A stretch of DNA of 53,977 nucleotides from Bacteroidales bacterium UBA2295 (GTDB lineage Bacteria; Bacteroidota; Bacteroidia; Bacteroidales; Tenuifilaceae): assembly GCA_002345825.1 (NCBI GenBank), contig DDWD01000220.1, positions 1 through 53,977 on the forward strand, read 5' to 3'. Each line of letters begins with the position of its first letter. Within the stretch, counting starts at the first letter, position 1. The position numbers were made by a program, and so were the translations under genes. The notes under the pieces were generated by a model. That model was not told where the DNA came from, ran no database searches, and saw only the letters and a list, made by a program, of their open reading frames with translations. Below are positions 24,400 to 32,819 of this stretch, one piece after another.

Positions 24400-24761
24400 T
24401 TCTCTTGCTTTTCGCTTTCGGCTTTACCAATAATTTGTGCAGCTTCGCTACGAGAGTAAGCAATATTCAGGACTGTATCGAGTTGAGAGATTGTGATTAA
24501 ACGCTCAACAGCATCGGTTAATCCTGTAAGGACAAATGTTCCGTTGGCATTTTTGCACAACCGGTTAGCAACAAGAATTGCACTTAAGCCCGATGAATCG
24601 CAGTATCTGCAGGTACTTAAATCGAGCACCATGTTGCGCTCTCCGTTTCCCGAAATTAATACTAACTCCGATTTTAGGCTAGGGGCAATATTTGTATCTA
24701 ACTTCTCTTCAAGTACTTCAATCAGAGAATAGTTCTCTAGTTTGCTAATCCTAAATTCCAT
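24396..24761 (-). CDS. STAS-domain anti-sigma factor antagonist-like protein
   Basis: The 121-residue protein is a single STAS domain with a C-terminal basic/acidic tail (SEAAQIIGKAESEKQEK). The MVLDLSTCRYCDSSGLSAIL segment contains the D-S-S-G motif in which the second Ser (Ser57) matches the phosphorylated Ser58 of SpoIIAA. Such proteins switch partners with an anti-sigma kinase or other regulators. No cognate anti-sigma kinase, phosphatase or sigma factor is adjacent. It overlaps rnz by 4 bases and follows rpsA by 29 bases, so it may be part of an rpsA-STAS-rnz transcript. Confidence 0.85.
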   Translation of the reverse strand: MEFRISKLENYSLIEVLEEKLDTNIAPSLKSELVLISGNGERNMVLDLSTCRYCDSSGLSAILVANRLCKNANGTFVLTGLTDAVERLITISQLDTVLNIAYSRSEAAQIIGKAESEKQEK

Positions 24762-24790
24762 TGCTAAAGGGTTTTAGTGATCAATAATTT

Positions 24791-26701
24791 TTACTCTTTC
24801 TCGTCGTCAGCTGCTTTCTTCTTCCCCTTCTTTTGGTTCTCTTCCAGTTCAGATTTAAGCGCAGCTAATTCAGAAATATCCCCTAAGGTAGTCTTTTCTA
24901 AATTATCTTTCAACTTTTTCACCGCTTTTTGTGTCGATGAAGCTTTACTTTTTTTCTCGGCTACGTCTTCACCCTTTTTAGCATCTTCGAATATTCTGCT
25001 GTGTGAAAGGATAATTCGCTTAGATGATTTGTTGAATTCAATTACTTTGAATTCCATCTTGTCATCTACCTTGGCTGAGCTTCCATCCTCTTTTACTAGG
25101 TGCTTAGGTGTTACAAATCCTTCAACACCATATGGAAGGGCAACTACTGCTCCTTTATCGAAGATATCGATAATGGTTCCTTCGTGGATAGAATCAACGG
25201 TAAAGATTGTTTCGAACACATCCCATGGATTTTCCTCAAGCTGTTTGTGACCTAAGCTTAGACGACGGTTTTCCTTGTCGATTTCAAGTACAACCACCTC
25301 AATATCGGCTCCAACGGTTGTAAATTCGGCTGGGTGCTTAATTTTCTTAGTCCAACTAAGGTCTGAAATATGGATTAGACCGTCAACACCTTCTTCAATT
25401 TCAACGAAAACTCCGAATGAAGTGAAGTTGCGAACCTTTGCCTTATGGCTAGAGCTAACTGGATATTTCTCCTCAATCTTATCCCATGGGTCGGGCTTAA
25501 GTTGCTTCATACCTAACGACATCTTGCGTTCTTCGCGGTCAAGGGTTAGGATTTGAGCATCAACAACATCACCCACTTTCAAGAATTCTTGAGCGCTACG
25601 TAGGTGCTGGCTCCATGACATTTCCGATACGTGGATTAGACCCTCAACACCGGGGGCAATCTCAACGAATGCGCCGTAGTCGGCCATTACCACAACTTTA
25701 CCTTTAACTACATCGCCAACCTTAAGGTTTGCGTCAAGCGAATCCCATGGGTGGGGAGTAAGCTGCTTAAGACCAAGGGCGATACGCTTTTTAGCATCAT
25801 CAAAGTCGAGGATAACCACGTTGATTTTCTGATCAAGTTCAACGATTTCCTCGGGATGAGTAACGCGTCCCCATGATAGGTCGGTGATGTGGATTAGTCC
25901 GTCAACACCGCCAAGGTCGATGAATACACCATAGCTGGTGATATTCTTAACGGTTCCTTCAAGAACCTGACCTTTTTCAAGTTTGGCAATAATTTCTTTC
26001 TTCTGTTGCTCCAGCTCCTCTTCGATAAGGGCTTTGTGCGAAACAACAACGTTTTTGTATTCCTGGTTGATTTTAACAACCTTGAATTCCATGGTTTTAC
26101 CCACGTAAATATCGTAATCGCGAATGGGTTTAACATCAATTTGTGAACCGGGTAGGAATGCCTCGATACCGAAAACATCTACAATCATACCACCTTTTGT
26201 GCGGCACTTGATGTAACCTTTGATAACCTCATCCTTGTCGAGGGCTTGGTTAACACGATCCCAAGAGCGCAGTGAACGAGCTTTCTTGTGCGATAGCACA
26301 AGCTGTCCGCGCTTGTCTTCCTGAATTTCTACGTAAACCTCTACAGTATCCCCAGGCTTAAGCTCAGGGTTGTAGCGGAATTCGTTTAAGCTAACTACGC
26401 CTTCGGATTTGTAACCGATGTTGATTACCACCTCGCGTTTGTTCATCGAGATAACGGTGCCATCTACAACTTCTCCTTCGCCAATTGACGAAAGGGTTTC
26501 GTCGTACATTGCCTCAAGTTCAGTTTTGCGATCGCTTGAGTAACCACCTTCTTCTGCATAAGCTTCCCAATCAAAGTCTTCAAGTGGGGTTTCTTTGCTT
26601 TGAACCTTTTCAGCAGGTTTTTCGTCCTTAACGGCCTCAACTTGCTTATTGGTTTCTTCTACATTCGCTTCGTTTGAAGCCATTTCTTCTTGATTAATCA
26701 T
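24791..26701 (-). CDS. rpsA: 30S ribosomal protein S1
   Basis: The 636-residue protein has six S1/OB-fold repeats at about residues 70-140, 155-225, 242-310, 327-397, 412-482 and 499-567. Each shows a G-(T/K)-(V/I)-x(n)-GV(F/V)(I/V)(D/E)(I/L)-(G)VEG(L/F) core. An acidic N-terminal extension of about 50 residues and a Lys/Glu-rich C-terminal tail of about 60 residues make it longer than E. coli S1 (557). Repeats 1 and 2 are the most diverged, as expected for those that bind the 30S subunit. S1 unfolds mRNA and aids initiation, which is notable in this organism since starts lack Shine-Dalgarno sequences. The ATG at 26701 is used; a second in-frame ATG 18 bases in (26683) is possible. Confidence 0.95.
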   Translation of the reverse strand: MINQEEMASNEANVEETNKQVEAVKDEKPAEKVQSKETPLEDFDWEAYAEEGGYSSDRKTELEAMYDETLSSIGEGEVVDGTVISMNKREVVINIGYKSEGVVSLNEFRYNPELKPGDTVEVYVEIQEDKRGQLVLSHKKARSLRSWDRVNQALDKDEVIKGYIKCRTKGGMIVDVFGIEAFLPGSQIDVKPIRDYDIYVGKTMEFKVVKINQEYKNVVVSHKALIEEELEQQKKEIIAKLEKGQVLEGTVKNITSYGVFIDLGGVDGLIHITDLSWGRVTHPEEIVELDQKINVVILDFDDAKKRIALGLKQLTPHPWDSLDANLKVGDVVKGKVVVMADYGAFVEIAPGVEGLIHVSEMSWSQHLRSAQEFLKVGDVVDAQILTLDREERKMSLGMKQLKPDPWDKIEEKYPVSSSHKAKVRNFTSFGVFVEIEEGVDGLIHISDLSWTKKIKHPAEFTTVGADIEVVVLEIDKENRRLSLGHKQLEENPWDVFETIFTVDSIHEGTIIDIFDKGAVVALPYGVEGFVTPKHLVKEDGSSAKVDDKMEFKVIEFNKSSKRIILSHSRIFEDAKKGEDVAEKKSKASSTQKAVKKLKDNLEKTTLGDISELAALKSELEENQKKGKKKAADDEKE

Positions 26702-26754
26702 TCAGTTTTCTAATAATTAATGGGTTAGACAATATTGATAGAAAAAATCGTTTG

Positions 26755-26762
26755 CAAAAATA
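26755..26762 (-). promoter_or_regulatory. Candidate -7 promoter element for rpsA
   Basis: Minus-strand TATTTTTG, exact TAnnTTTG match, 54 bases before the rpsA ATG. Confidence 0.45.
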
Positions 26763-26967
26763 CATAACTTTATCATTTATAGGAAAAAAAGCGCCCTTTT
26801 TTTACCCGAATTTAAAAATTGATTTAACTCATATCATTCTGCAAATGCCATAAGTATAGGGTATTACTCTAATTGCTGGGGTTTGCGATTTTTAGGATCA
26901 CTTAAATACTACAAAAATAATAGGATGAATACTTTAGCATTCTCTTCCATTTTTGCTCAACTAAGGA

Positions 26968-26975
26968 TATCTTTG
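26968..26975 (+). promoter_or_regulatory. Candidate -7 promoter element for the nucleotide-sugar operon
   Basis: TATCTTTG, exact TAnnTTTG match, 45 bases before the UXS ATG at 27020. Confidence 0.45.
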
Positions 26976-27019
26976 GGCTTGAAACATTGCGTGAGTGTTT
27001 AATACTATACCCCAAATTG

Positions 27020-27955
27020 ATGAAACGAATTTTGGTTACAGGCGGTGCCGGATTTCTTGGGTCACATCTTTGTGAGCGCTTGCTCGATGAGGGGCACGAT
27101 GTGATTTGTCTCGATAACTTTTTTACAGGTAGCAAGGCCAATATCTTACATTTAATAAACAGGCCCTACTTTGAAATTATTCGACACGATGTTATCAACC
27201 CCATATTTTTAGAAGTTGATGAAATATTCAATTTGGCTTGTCCCGCCTCTCCAGTACATTATCAGCATAATGCCATTAAAACAGTAAAAACATCGGTGAT
27301 GGGCACCATAAATATGCTGGGGCTAGCAAAGCGAGTAGGGGCCAAAATTTTGCAGGCATCAACCAGTGAGGTGTATGGCGATCCCACAATTCATCCACAA
27401 CCCGAAAGCTACTGGGGTAATGTTAATCCCATTGGGCCAAGGGCTTGTTACGACGAAGGAAAGCGATGTGCTGAAACACTTTGCATGAGCTATCATCAGC
27501 AGAATAGGGTAAAAATAAAAATAGCCAGAATTTTTAATACCTACGGAACTCGAATGAGCCCTGATGATGGCAGGGTTATTTCGAATTTTATTGTACAAGC
27601 CCTACAAAATAAGGATATTACCATTTTTGGGAGTGGAGACCAAACCCGTAGTTTTATTTATGTAGACGATTTGCTTGAGGCACTGATACGGCTTATGAAT
27701 ACCAATGATGAGGTTACAGGCCCAGTGAATATTGGTAATGCCAAAGAGTTTTCAATTTCGGAATTGGCACAACTAATAATAAATATCACAGGGAGCCGAT
27801 CAAAAATAGTGTTTGAGGACTTGCCTCTGGACGATCCCAAGCAACGGAAACCAGATATTACCCTTGCAAAGCTGCTGCTCGATAATTGGGAGCCCAAAAT
27901 ATCATTGGAGAAGGGTTTAGAGAAAACAATTGACTACTTTAAAAAAATAGTGTAA
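27020..27955 (+). CDS. UDP-glucuronate decarboxylase (UXS) family SDR enzyme
   Basis: The 311-residue extended SDR has an N-terminal NAD-binding GGAGFLG (residues 8-14), the ASTSEVYG motif (113-120) and the catalytic Tyr144-x3-Lys148 in RACYDEGKRCAE. The strings FNLACPASPVHYQ (70-81), GPRACYDEGKR and IFNTYGTRMSPDDGRVISNF are diagnostic for UDP-xylose synthase, which decarboxylates UDP-glucuronate to UDP-xylose in the cytoplasm. The frame also extends 11 codons upstream from a TTG, but the ATG at 27020 gives the standard MKRILVTGG start. It heads a run that continues to rfbA 16 bases downstream; UDP-glucuronate supply (Ugd) is not in the window. Confidence 0.88.
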   Translation: MKRILVTGGAGFLGSHLCERLLDEGHDVICLDNFFTGSKANILHLINRPYFEIIRHDVINPIFLEVDEIFNLACPASPVHYQHNAIKTVKTSVMGTINMLGLAKRVGAKILQASTSEVYGDPTIHPQPESYWGNVNPIGPRACYDEGKRCAETLCMSYHQQNRVKIKIARIFNTYGTRMSPDDGRVISNFIVQALQNKDITIFGSGDQTRSFIYVDDLLEALIRLMNTNDEVTGPVNIGNAKEFSISELAQLIINITGSRSKIVFEDLPLDDPKQRKPDITLAKLLLDNWEPKISLEKGLEKTIDYFKKIV

Positions 27956-27971
27956 CCCCATAGTTTTAATT

Positions 27972-28847
27972 ATGAAAGGAATAATACTTGCCGGAGGCGC
28001 TGGAACCCGATTGTACCCAATTACCAAAAGCATATCAAAACAAATAATACCGATTTTTGATAAGCCTATGATTTACTACCCTTTATCGGTGCTTATGCTT
28101 GCCCAAATAAGGGAGATTTTAATAATATCCACCCCCAAAGATTTGCCTTTATACATAGATCTTTTTGGCAACGGGAGTGAACTAGGCCTTAGCATTAAGT
28201 ACGCCGAGCAACCCTCGCCAGATGGATTGGCTCAAGCCTTTATCATTGGGGAGCAATTTATTGGAGACGATTCGGTATGCCTTGTCCTGGGCGATAACAT
28301 TTTTTATGGGCATGGCCTCGGTGGCATTTTGCAGGAGTGTGCAAAATTAGAGGATGGAGCCACTGTATTTGGATACTATGTGAATGATCCTAAGAGGTAT
28401 GGTGTTGTTGAGTTTGATGAACAACATAGGGCGCTAAGCATCGAGGAGAAACCTAGCTTTCCCAAGTCGAATTATGCTGTTACTGGTTTATACTTTTACA
28501 GTAACGATGTGGTTGCTAAGGCTAAAGGTTTAAAACCTTCGGCCAGGGGCGAGTTGGAAATTACAGATTTAAACAGGTTATACCTTAATGAGAGCAGGCT
28601 TGATGTAAAGTTGCTAGGTAGGGGTATGGCTTGGCTCGATACCGGAACCCATGAGAGTTTGCTGCAGGCTTCTGTATTTATTCAAACCATAGAGGAGAGG
28701 CAAGGTCTGAAAATTGCATGCCTCGAGGAGATTGCCTATAAAAATGGATTTATTACAAGAGATCAGCTTAGCGCCTTAGCTCAGAGATTGGCAAACAATC
28801 AATATGGCGAGTACTTGTTGCGTATACTAAATGAAGAACATCGGTAA
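27972..28847 (+). CDS. rfbA: Glucose-1-phosphate thymidylyltransferase
   Basis: The 291-residue nucleotidyltransferase carries the N-terminal GGAGTRLYPITK signature (residues 7-18), VLGDNIFYG near 107 and GRGMAWLDTGTHESLLQA near 215. It makes dTDP-glucose from dTTP and glucose-1-phosphate, the first step to dTDP-L-rhamnose. Length and sequence are typical of RmlA. It is 3 bases upstream of rfbC, so the genes are cotranscribed. The dTDP-glucose 4,6-dehydratase (rfbB) that normally follows in the pathway is not in the cluster. Confidence 0.95.
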   Translation: MKGIILAGGAGTRLYPITKSISKQIIPIFDKPMIYYPLSVLMLAQIREILIISTPKDLPLYIDLFGNGSELGLSIKYAEQPSPDGLAQAFIIGEQFIGDDSVCLVLGDNIFYGHGLGGILQECAKLEDGATVFGYYVNDPKRYGVVEFDEQHRALSIEEKPSFPKSNYAVTGLYFYSNDVVAKAKGLKPSARGELEITDLNRLYLNESRLDVKLLGRGMAWLDTGTHESLLQASVFIQTIEERQGLKIACLEEIAYKNGFITRDQLSALAQRLANNQYGEYLLRILNEEHR

Positions 28848-28850
28848 ATT

Positions 28851-29417
28851 ATGAGAAGAATAGATACCCCCATACCCGATTTGTATATTATCAAACCCAC
28901 AGTTTTTGAGGATTCGCGTGGCTATTTCTTCGAGGCTTTCAATGCTGATAAGTTCGCTGCATTGGGCTTCGAAGTTCAGTTTGTGCAGGATAACGAGTCT
29001 CTTTCGTCAAAAGATGTTATTCGTGGGTTGCACTATCAGTTAGCTCCCTATGCCCAGTCAAAATTGGTTAGGGTTGTGCAGGGTGCAATTCTTGATGTCG
29101 CTGTTGATATTAGAAAGAACTCACCCACATACGGCAAACATTTTGCTTACGAGTTGAATGCCGAAAACAAATGTTTGCTGTTCATCCCCCGTGGTTTTGC
29201 CCATGGATTCTCTGTGCTAAGCGAAACCGCCATAGTGAACTATAAATGCGATGCCCTTTACAATGCGGCTGCAGAAAGGGGAATCCGATTTAACGATCCA
29301 GATATTGGTATTGATTGGAAAGTAGATGCATCAAGCGCAATTGTCTCGGCTAAGGATAATGTGCTTCCTCTGTTTAAGTCCATTGAAACAAACTTTGTGT
29401 ATGGGGGAAATTACTAA
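28851..29417 (+). CDS. rfbC: dTDP-4-dehydrorhamnose 3,5-epimerase
   Basis: The 188-residue RmlC cupin has the family motifs FEDSRGYFFEAFN (residues 19-31), QDNESLSSKDVIRGLHYQ (near 47), KLVRVVQGAILDVAVDIRKNSPTYGK (near 72) and FIPRGFAHGFSVLSE (near 117), including the catalytic His in GLHYQ and the base-pair Tyr/Asp region near 130-140. It epimerises carbons 3 and 5 of the 4-keto sugar. Its last 17 bases overlap the preferred rfbD start, indicating translational coupling. Confidence 0.94.
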   Translation: MRRIDTPIPDLYIIKPTVFEDSRGYFFEAFNADKFAALGFEVQFVQDNESLSSKDVIRGLHYQLAPYAQSKLVRVVQGAILDVAVDIRKNSPTYGKHFAYELNAENKCLLFIPRGFAHGFSVLSETAIVNYKCDALYNAAAERGIRFNDPDIGIDWKVDASSAIVSAKDNVLPLFKSIETNFVYGGNY

Positions 29418-30279
29418 CAAAGTTCAAGTATTGGTAACCGGAGCCAATGGACAATTGGGCTCGGAGTTTCGAGCATTGGAGTCAGAGTATTCAGGTATTC
29501 AGTTTTCCTTTACAGATGTTGATGATCTTGATATCACCAAAAGGGAAGAGGTAATAGCATTTTTAGTTCAGCATAAGCCCACGTTTGTAATTAATTGTGC
29601 AGCATATACTGCTGTAGATAGGGCAGAAGACGACGAGCCCAATGCACAAAAATTAAATGCTTTAGCACCTATGTATTTAGCCGAAGCGGCAATGCAAGTG
29701 GATGCACGAGTAATCCACGTATCAACCGATTATGTTTTTGACGGTAAAACTTATATACCATATAGCGAGTCGTTTCCTCCATCACCAAATTCAATCTATG
29801 GTCGTACTAAGTACGAGGGCGAACAGTATATTTTGCAGTCAGGGGTTGGAATGGTAATTCGTACATCTTGGTTGTACTCAATCTACGGCAAAAACTTTGT
29901 AAAAACCATTGCCCAAAAGAGTATGCAGAGCGATACGCTTAGTGTGGTATACGATCAGGTGGGAACACCAACTTGGGCCAATGATCTTGCACAGGCAATT
30001 TTGGCCATTGTGCAAAAAGGACAAAGTCAATTTATTCCTGATGTATTTCACTACTCCAACGAAGGCTTATGCAGCTGGTACGATTTGGCTGTTGAAATCA
30101 ATACCTTTCTTGGCTCGGGTTCAAAAATTTTACCTATCTTGAGTTCAGAATATCCAACTAAAGCTAACCGTCCGCCTTACAGTGTTTTAAGCAAGGCAAA
30201 AATTAAGGATAAGTACGATGTAAATATACCTCATTGGCGAGAGAGCCTAATAAAATGTTTAAATAGTTTAGCACTTTAA
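29401..30279 (+). CDS. rfbD: dTDP-4-dehydrorhamnose reductase
   Basis: The protein from the ATG at 29401 is 292 residues, with VQVLVTGANGQLGSEF (NADPH Rossmann loop, residues 8-23), the VINCAAYTAVDRAED motif near 65, HVSTDYVFDG near 103 and YGRTKYEGEQ near 129 supplying the SDR Tyr-x3-Lys pair. It reduces the 4-keto group to give dTDP-L-rhamnose. The frame stays open upstream to 29326 inside rfbC, but those residues (LSRLRIMCFLCL...) do not resemble family members. The gene overlaps rfbC by 17 bases and is followed 12 bases later by the phosphohexomutase gene. Confidence 0.93.
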   Translation: MGEITNKVQVLVTGANGQLGSEFRALESEYSGIQFSFTDVDDLDITKREEVIAFLVQHKPTFVINCAAYTAVDRAEDDEPNAQKLNALAPMYLAEAAMQVDARVIHVSTDYVFDGKTYIPYSESFPPSPNSIYGRTKYEGEQYILQSGVGMVIRTSWLYSIYGKNFVKTIAQKSMQSDTLSVVYDQVGTPTWANDLAQAILAIVQKGQSQFIPDVFHYSNEGLCSWYDLAVEINTFLGSGSKILPILSSEYPTKANRPPYSVLSKAKIKDKYDVNIPHWRESLIKCLNSLAL

Positions 30280-30291
30280 AATACAAATCCT

Positions 30292-32037
30292 ATGAGCAAG
30301 CAGAATGTAGATTCCGAAATCATTAAAAGAGCGGAGCAGTGGCTTCAGCCTGAGTTTGACAAGGAGACACGGGAAGGAGTGAAAAAGCTAATTGAGAATA
30401 GTTCAACCGAGCTAGTTGATGCCTTTTATAAAGATCTGGAGTTTGGAACTGGAGGATTACGAGGAATTATGGGACCCGGAACCAATAGGATGAATAGGTA
30501 CACGCTTGGAAAAGCAACTCAGGGTTTGGCGAATTACCTGCTTAAAGAATTCAAAAATTTACCAGAGATTCGTGTTGCCATAGCCTGCGATTCGCGGAAC
30601 AACAGTATGCCATTTGCACTAACGACTGCCGAAATTCTTACGGCCAATGGTATTTGGGTATACCTGTTCGAGGCCTTACGCCCTACACCGCAGCTTAGTT
30701 TTGCTATCCGTACGTTCAAATGCCAAAGTGGTATTGTTATCACAGCATCACATAATCCTAAGGAATATAACGGTTATAAGGTGTATTGGAACGATGGCGC
30801 ACAGATTGTTCCTCCGCATGATAAAAACATAATTGCCGAGGTGAATAAAATTTCGTCGGTAAAGGATATTAAGTTCGAGGGCGATCACAATCTGATAAAG
30901 GTTATAGGAAGCGAGATAGATGAGATTTACCTAAACACACTAGCATCACTCTCCTTATCACCAGAACTCAACTTGAAACATCGTAATATAAAAATTGTAT
31001 ACACACCTATTCATGGTACTGGAGTCGATTTGGTGCCCAGAGTTCTGCATAAGTATGGGTTTGCAACTGTAGTAACCATACCCGAGCAGAACGTGGTTGA
31101 CGGGAACTTCCCTACAGTGAAATCACCAAATCCAGAGGAAGCTGCAGCGCTTCAATTAGCACTTGATAAGGCGCAAGATATTGATGCAGATATTGTTATG
31201 GGAACCGATCCCGATGCCGATAGGGTTGGTATTGGCATAAAGGATAATATGGGGAAGTTTATCCTGCTTAATGGAAATCAGGCAGCAGCATTGCTTATTT
31301 ACTACGTGCTTACCAAGTGGAAAGAGAAGAAGATGCTTAGGGGTAGCGAGTATATTGTAAAAACCATTGTTACTAGCGACCTGCTAGCCGATATTGCTAA
31401 AGATTTCAATGTGGAGTGTCGCGAGGTGCTTACTGGGTTCAAATATATTGCCGAAATTATCCGCGAACTTGAAGGGCGCAAAACATTTATCGCCGGGGGC
31501 GAAGAGAGTTACGGATATTTAGTAGGTACTTTTGTCCGCGATAAGGATGCAATTCTGGCCTGTGCCCTTTTCCCCGAGATAGTTGCATGGGCTAAGGAGC
31601 AGGGAAAAACATTATATCAACTTTTAATTGAGATTTACACCAAGTATGGACTATACCGCGAGAGATTAATCTCAATAACCAAAAAAGGTAAGGAAGGAGC
31701 CGATGCTATTAAGGTGATGATGCAGACATTTAGGTCAACTCCCCCCAAATCGCTTGCCGGTTCCGATGTTGTAGTAATACATGATTACGCTCAGCGACAA
31801 ACACACAATCTAAAAGAGAGCGTAATTTACCCCATTAAGCTACCCAAGTCTGATGTGTTGCAGTTTATTACGGAGGATGGAACACGCATTTCCATTCGCC
31901 CATCGGGAACTGAACCCAAAATAAAATTCTACTTTGGGGTAAAATCAATGATTAACTTCCCCGCCGAATATGAAATTGCGAATAACAAACTCGATAAAAA
32001 AATTGATAGGATAATTGAGGATCTTGGGATAAAGTAA
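30292..32037 (+). CDS. Phosphoglucomutase/phosphomannomutase (alpha-D-phosphohexomutase)
   Basis: The 581-residue enzyme has the four signatures of the superfamily: the phosphoserine loop TASHNPKEYNGYKVYW near residue 150, the Mg2+ loop DPDADRVGIG near 305, the sugar-binding loop GGEESYGYLVG near 402 and the phosphate-binding RPSGTEPKIKFYF near 537. Length and the FGTGGLRGIMGPG N-terminal motif point to the PGM2-like type that interconverts glucose- or mannose-1- and 6-phosphates. In this operon it would supply glucose-1-phosphate for rfbA. It is cotranscribed with rfbD (12-base gap). Confidence 0.93.
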   Translation: MSKQNVDSEIIKRAEQWLQPEFDKETREGVKKLIENSSTELVDAFYKDLEFGTGGLRGIMGPGTNRMNRYTLGKATQGLANYLLKEFKNLPEIRVAIACDSRNNSMPFALTTAEILTANGIWVYLFEALRPTPQLSFAIRTFKCQSGIVITASHNPKEYNGYKVYWNDGAQIVPPHDKNIIAEVNKISSVKDIKFEGDHNLIKVIGSEIDEIYLNTLASLSLSPELNLKHRNIKIVYTPIHGTGVDLVPRVLHKYGFATVVTIPEQNVVDGNFPTVKSPNPEEAAALQLALDKAQDIDADIVMGTDPDADRVGIGIKDNMGKFILLNGNQAAALLIYYVLTKWKEKKMLRGSEYIVKTIVTSDLLADIAKDFNVECREVLTGFKYIAEIIRELEGRKTFIAGGEESYGYLVGTFVRDKDAILACALFPEIVAWAKEQGKTLYQLLIEIYTKYGLYRERLISITKKGKEGADAIKVMMQTFRSTPPKSLAGSDVVVIHDYAQRQTHNLKESVIYPIKLPKSDVLQFITEDGTRISIRPSGTEPKIKFYFGVKSMINFPAEYEIANNKLDKKIDRIIEDLGIK

Positions 32038-32065
32038 TTCCATTACAAATCATTTGTTTTTTACT

Positions 32066-32815
32066 ATGGATTTTTGGATGTACGTTTTGGTTGTGCTGGT
32101 GGGATTTGTAGCTGGCTTTATTAACACAATTGCAGGGAGCGGAAGTTTACTAACACTTCCGCTGCTTATTTTTTTGGGATTGCCTGCCAATGTTGCCAAC
32201 GGAACCAATAGAATTGGCGTATTGTTACAGAGCCTTGTGGCTGTGGGGAGTTTTAAGCAAAAAAAAGTTTTTGAGTGGAAGGAGGGGATTTGGCTCACAA
32301 TTCCTGCCATAGTAGGGTCTTTTATTGGAGCTGCTTTTGCTGTGAACCTCGATGACCAGCTAATGAACAGAATAATTGGGGGTTTATTGGTTTTTATGTT
32401 CTTCTTAATGCTATACAAGCCAGAAAAATGGATTAAGGAACAGGAAAAAGTTGTGCACGCTAAACCCAGCATCGTTCAGCTCATAATTTTCTTCGGAATT
32501 GGTTTCTATGGCGGATTTATTCAGGCAGGCGTTGGTTTTTTTCTGCTTGCTGGCTTGGTGCTTGGTGCTGGTTTCGATCTGTTGAAGGCCAATGCTATTA
32601 AGGTGCTTATTGTTTTTGCATTTACCCTTGTGGCGCTGGTTGTATTTATCTATAATCAGCAGGTTGATTACAAGTTGGGTTTTATTCTAGCCATTGGAAG
32701 TATGCTTGGTGCTTGGGTGGCCACGCACGTAGCCATTAAAAAGGGATCGGAATTTATTCGTTGGTTTGTGTTGGCTGCTGTATTTGTGTTCGCAGTAAAG
32801 CTACTTTTCTTTTAG
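32066..32815 (+). CDS. TauE/SafE family sulfite exporter-like permease
   Basis: The 249-residue membrane protein starts MDFWMYVLVVLVGFVAGFINTIAGSGSLLTLPLLIFLGLPANVANGTNR, the double-motif first half of TauE/SafE (DUF81) transporters, and contains the second repeat GFYGGFIQAGVGFFLLAGLVLGAG near residue 150. About eight transmembrane helices are predicted by eye. Members export sulfite/sulfoacetate or similar anions, but the specific substrate is unknown. It is 28 bases after the mutase gene, so it ends the nucleotide-sugar transcript, and its stop is only 4 bases from the convergent tonB stop. An upstream TTG start at 32054 is possible but adds only four residues. Confidence 0.85.
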   Translation: MDFWMYVLVVLVGFVAGFINTIAGSGSLLTLPLLIFLGLPANVANGTNRIGVLLQSLVAVGSFKQKKVFEWKEGIWLTIPAIVGSFIGAAFAVNLDDQLMNRIIGGLLVFMFFLMLYKPEKWIKEQEKVVHAKPSIVQLIIFFGIGFYGGFIQAGVGFFLLAGLVLGAGFDLLKANAIKVLIVFAFTLVALVVFIYNQQVDYKLGFILAIGSMLGAWVATHVAIKKGSEFIRWFVLAAVFVFAVKLLFF

Positions 32816-32819
32816 CGTG

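Larger units (their letters stand above)
26702..27019. other. 318-base divergent intergenic region with two promoters
   Basis: The gap between rpsA (minus) and the UXS gene (plus) carries an exact -7 box for each direction: TATTTTTG on the minus strand at 26755-26762 and TATCTTTG on the plus strand at 26968-26975. No gene or RNA structure is recognised. A TTG-initiated 11-residue extension of the UXS frame enters this gap and is rejected in favour of the ATG at 27020. Confidence 0.55.

Noticed and set aside
24777..25250. 157-codon plus-strand frame opposite the 3' end of rpsA
   Set aside because: Ser/Phe-rich complement of the Lys/Glu-rich S1 tail; not a gene.
26987..27019. Upstream TTG start of the UXS gene
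   Set aside because: It adds 11 residues not seen in the family, and the ATG at 27020 gives the classical N-terminus.
29326..29400. Upstream ATG start of rfbD within rfbC
   Set aside because: The extra residues (LRIMCFLCLSPL) are the out-of-frame reading of rfbC, and the ATG at 29401 gives the standard Rossmann start.
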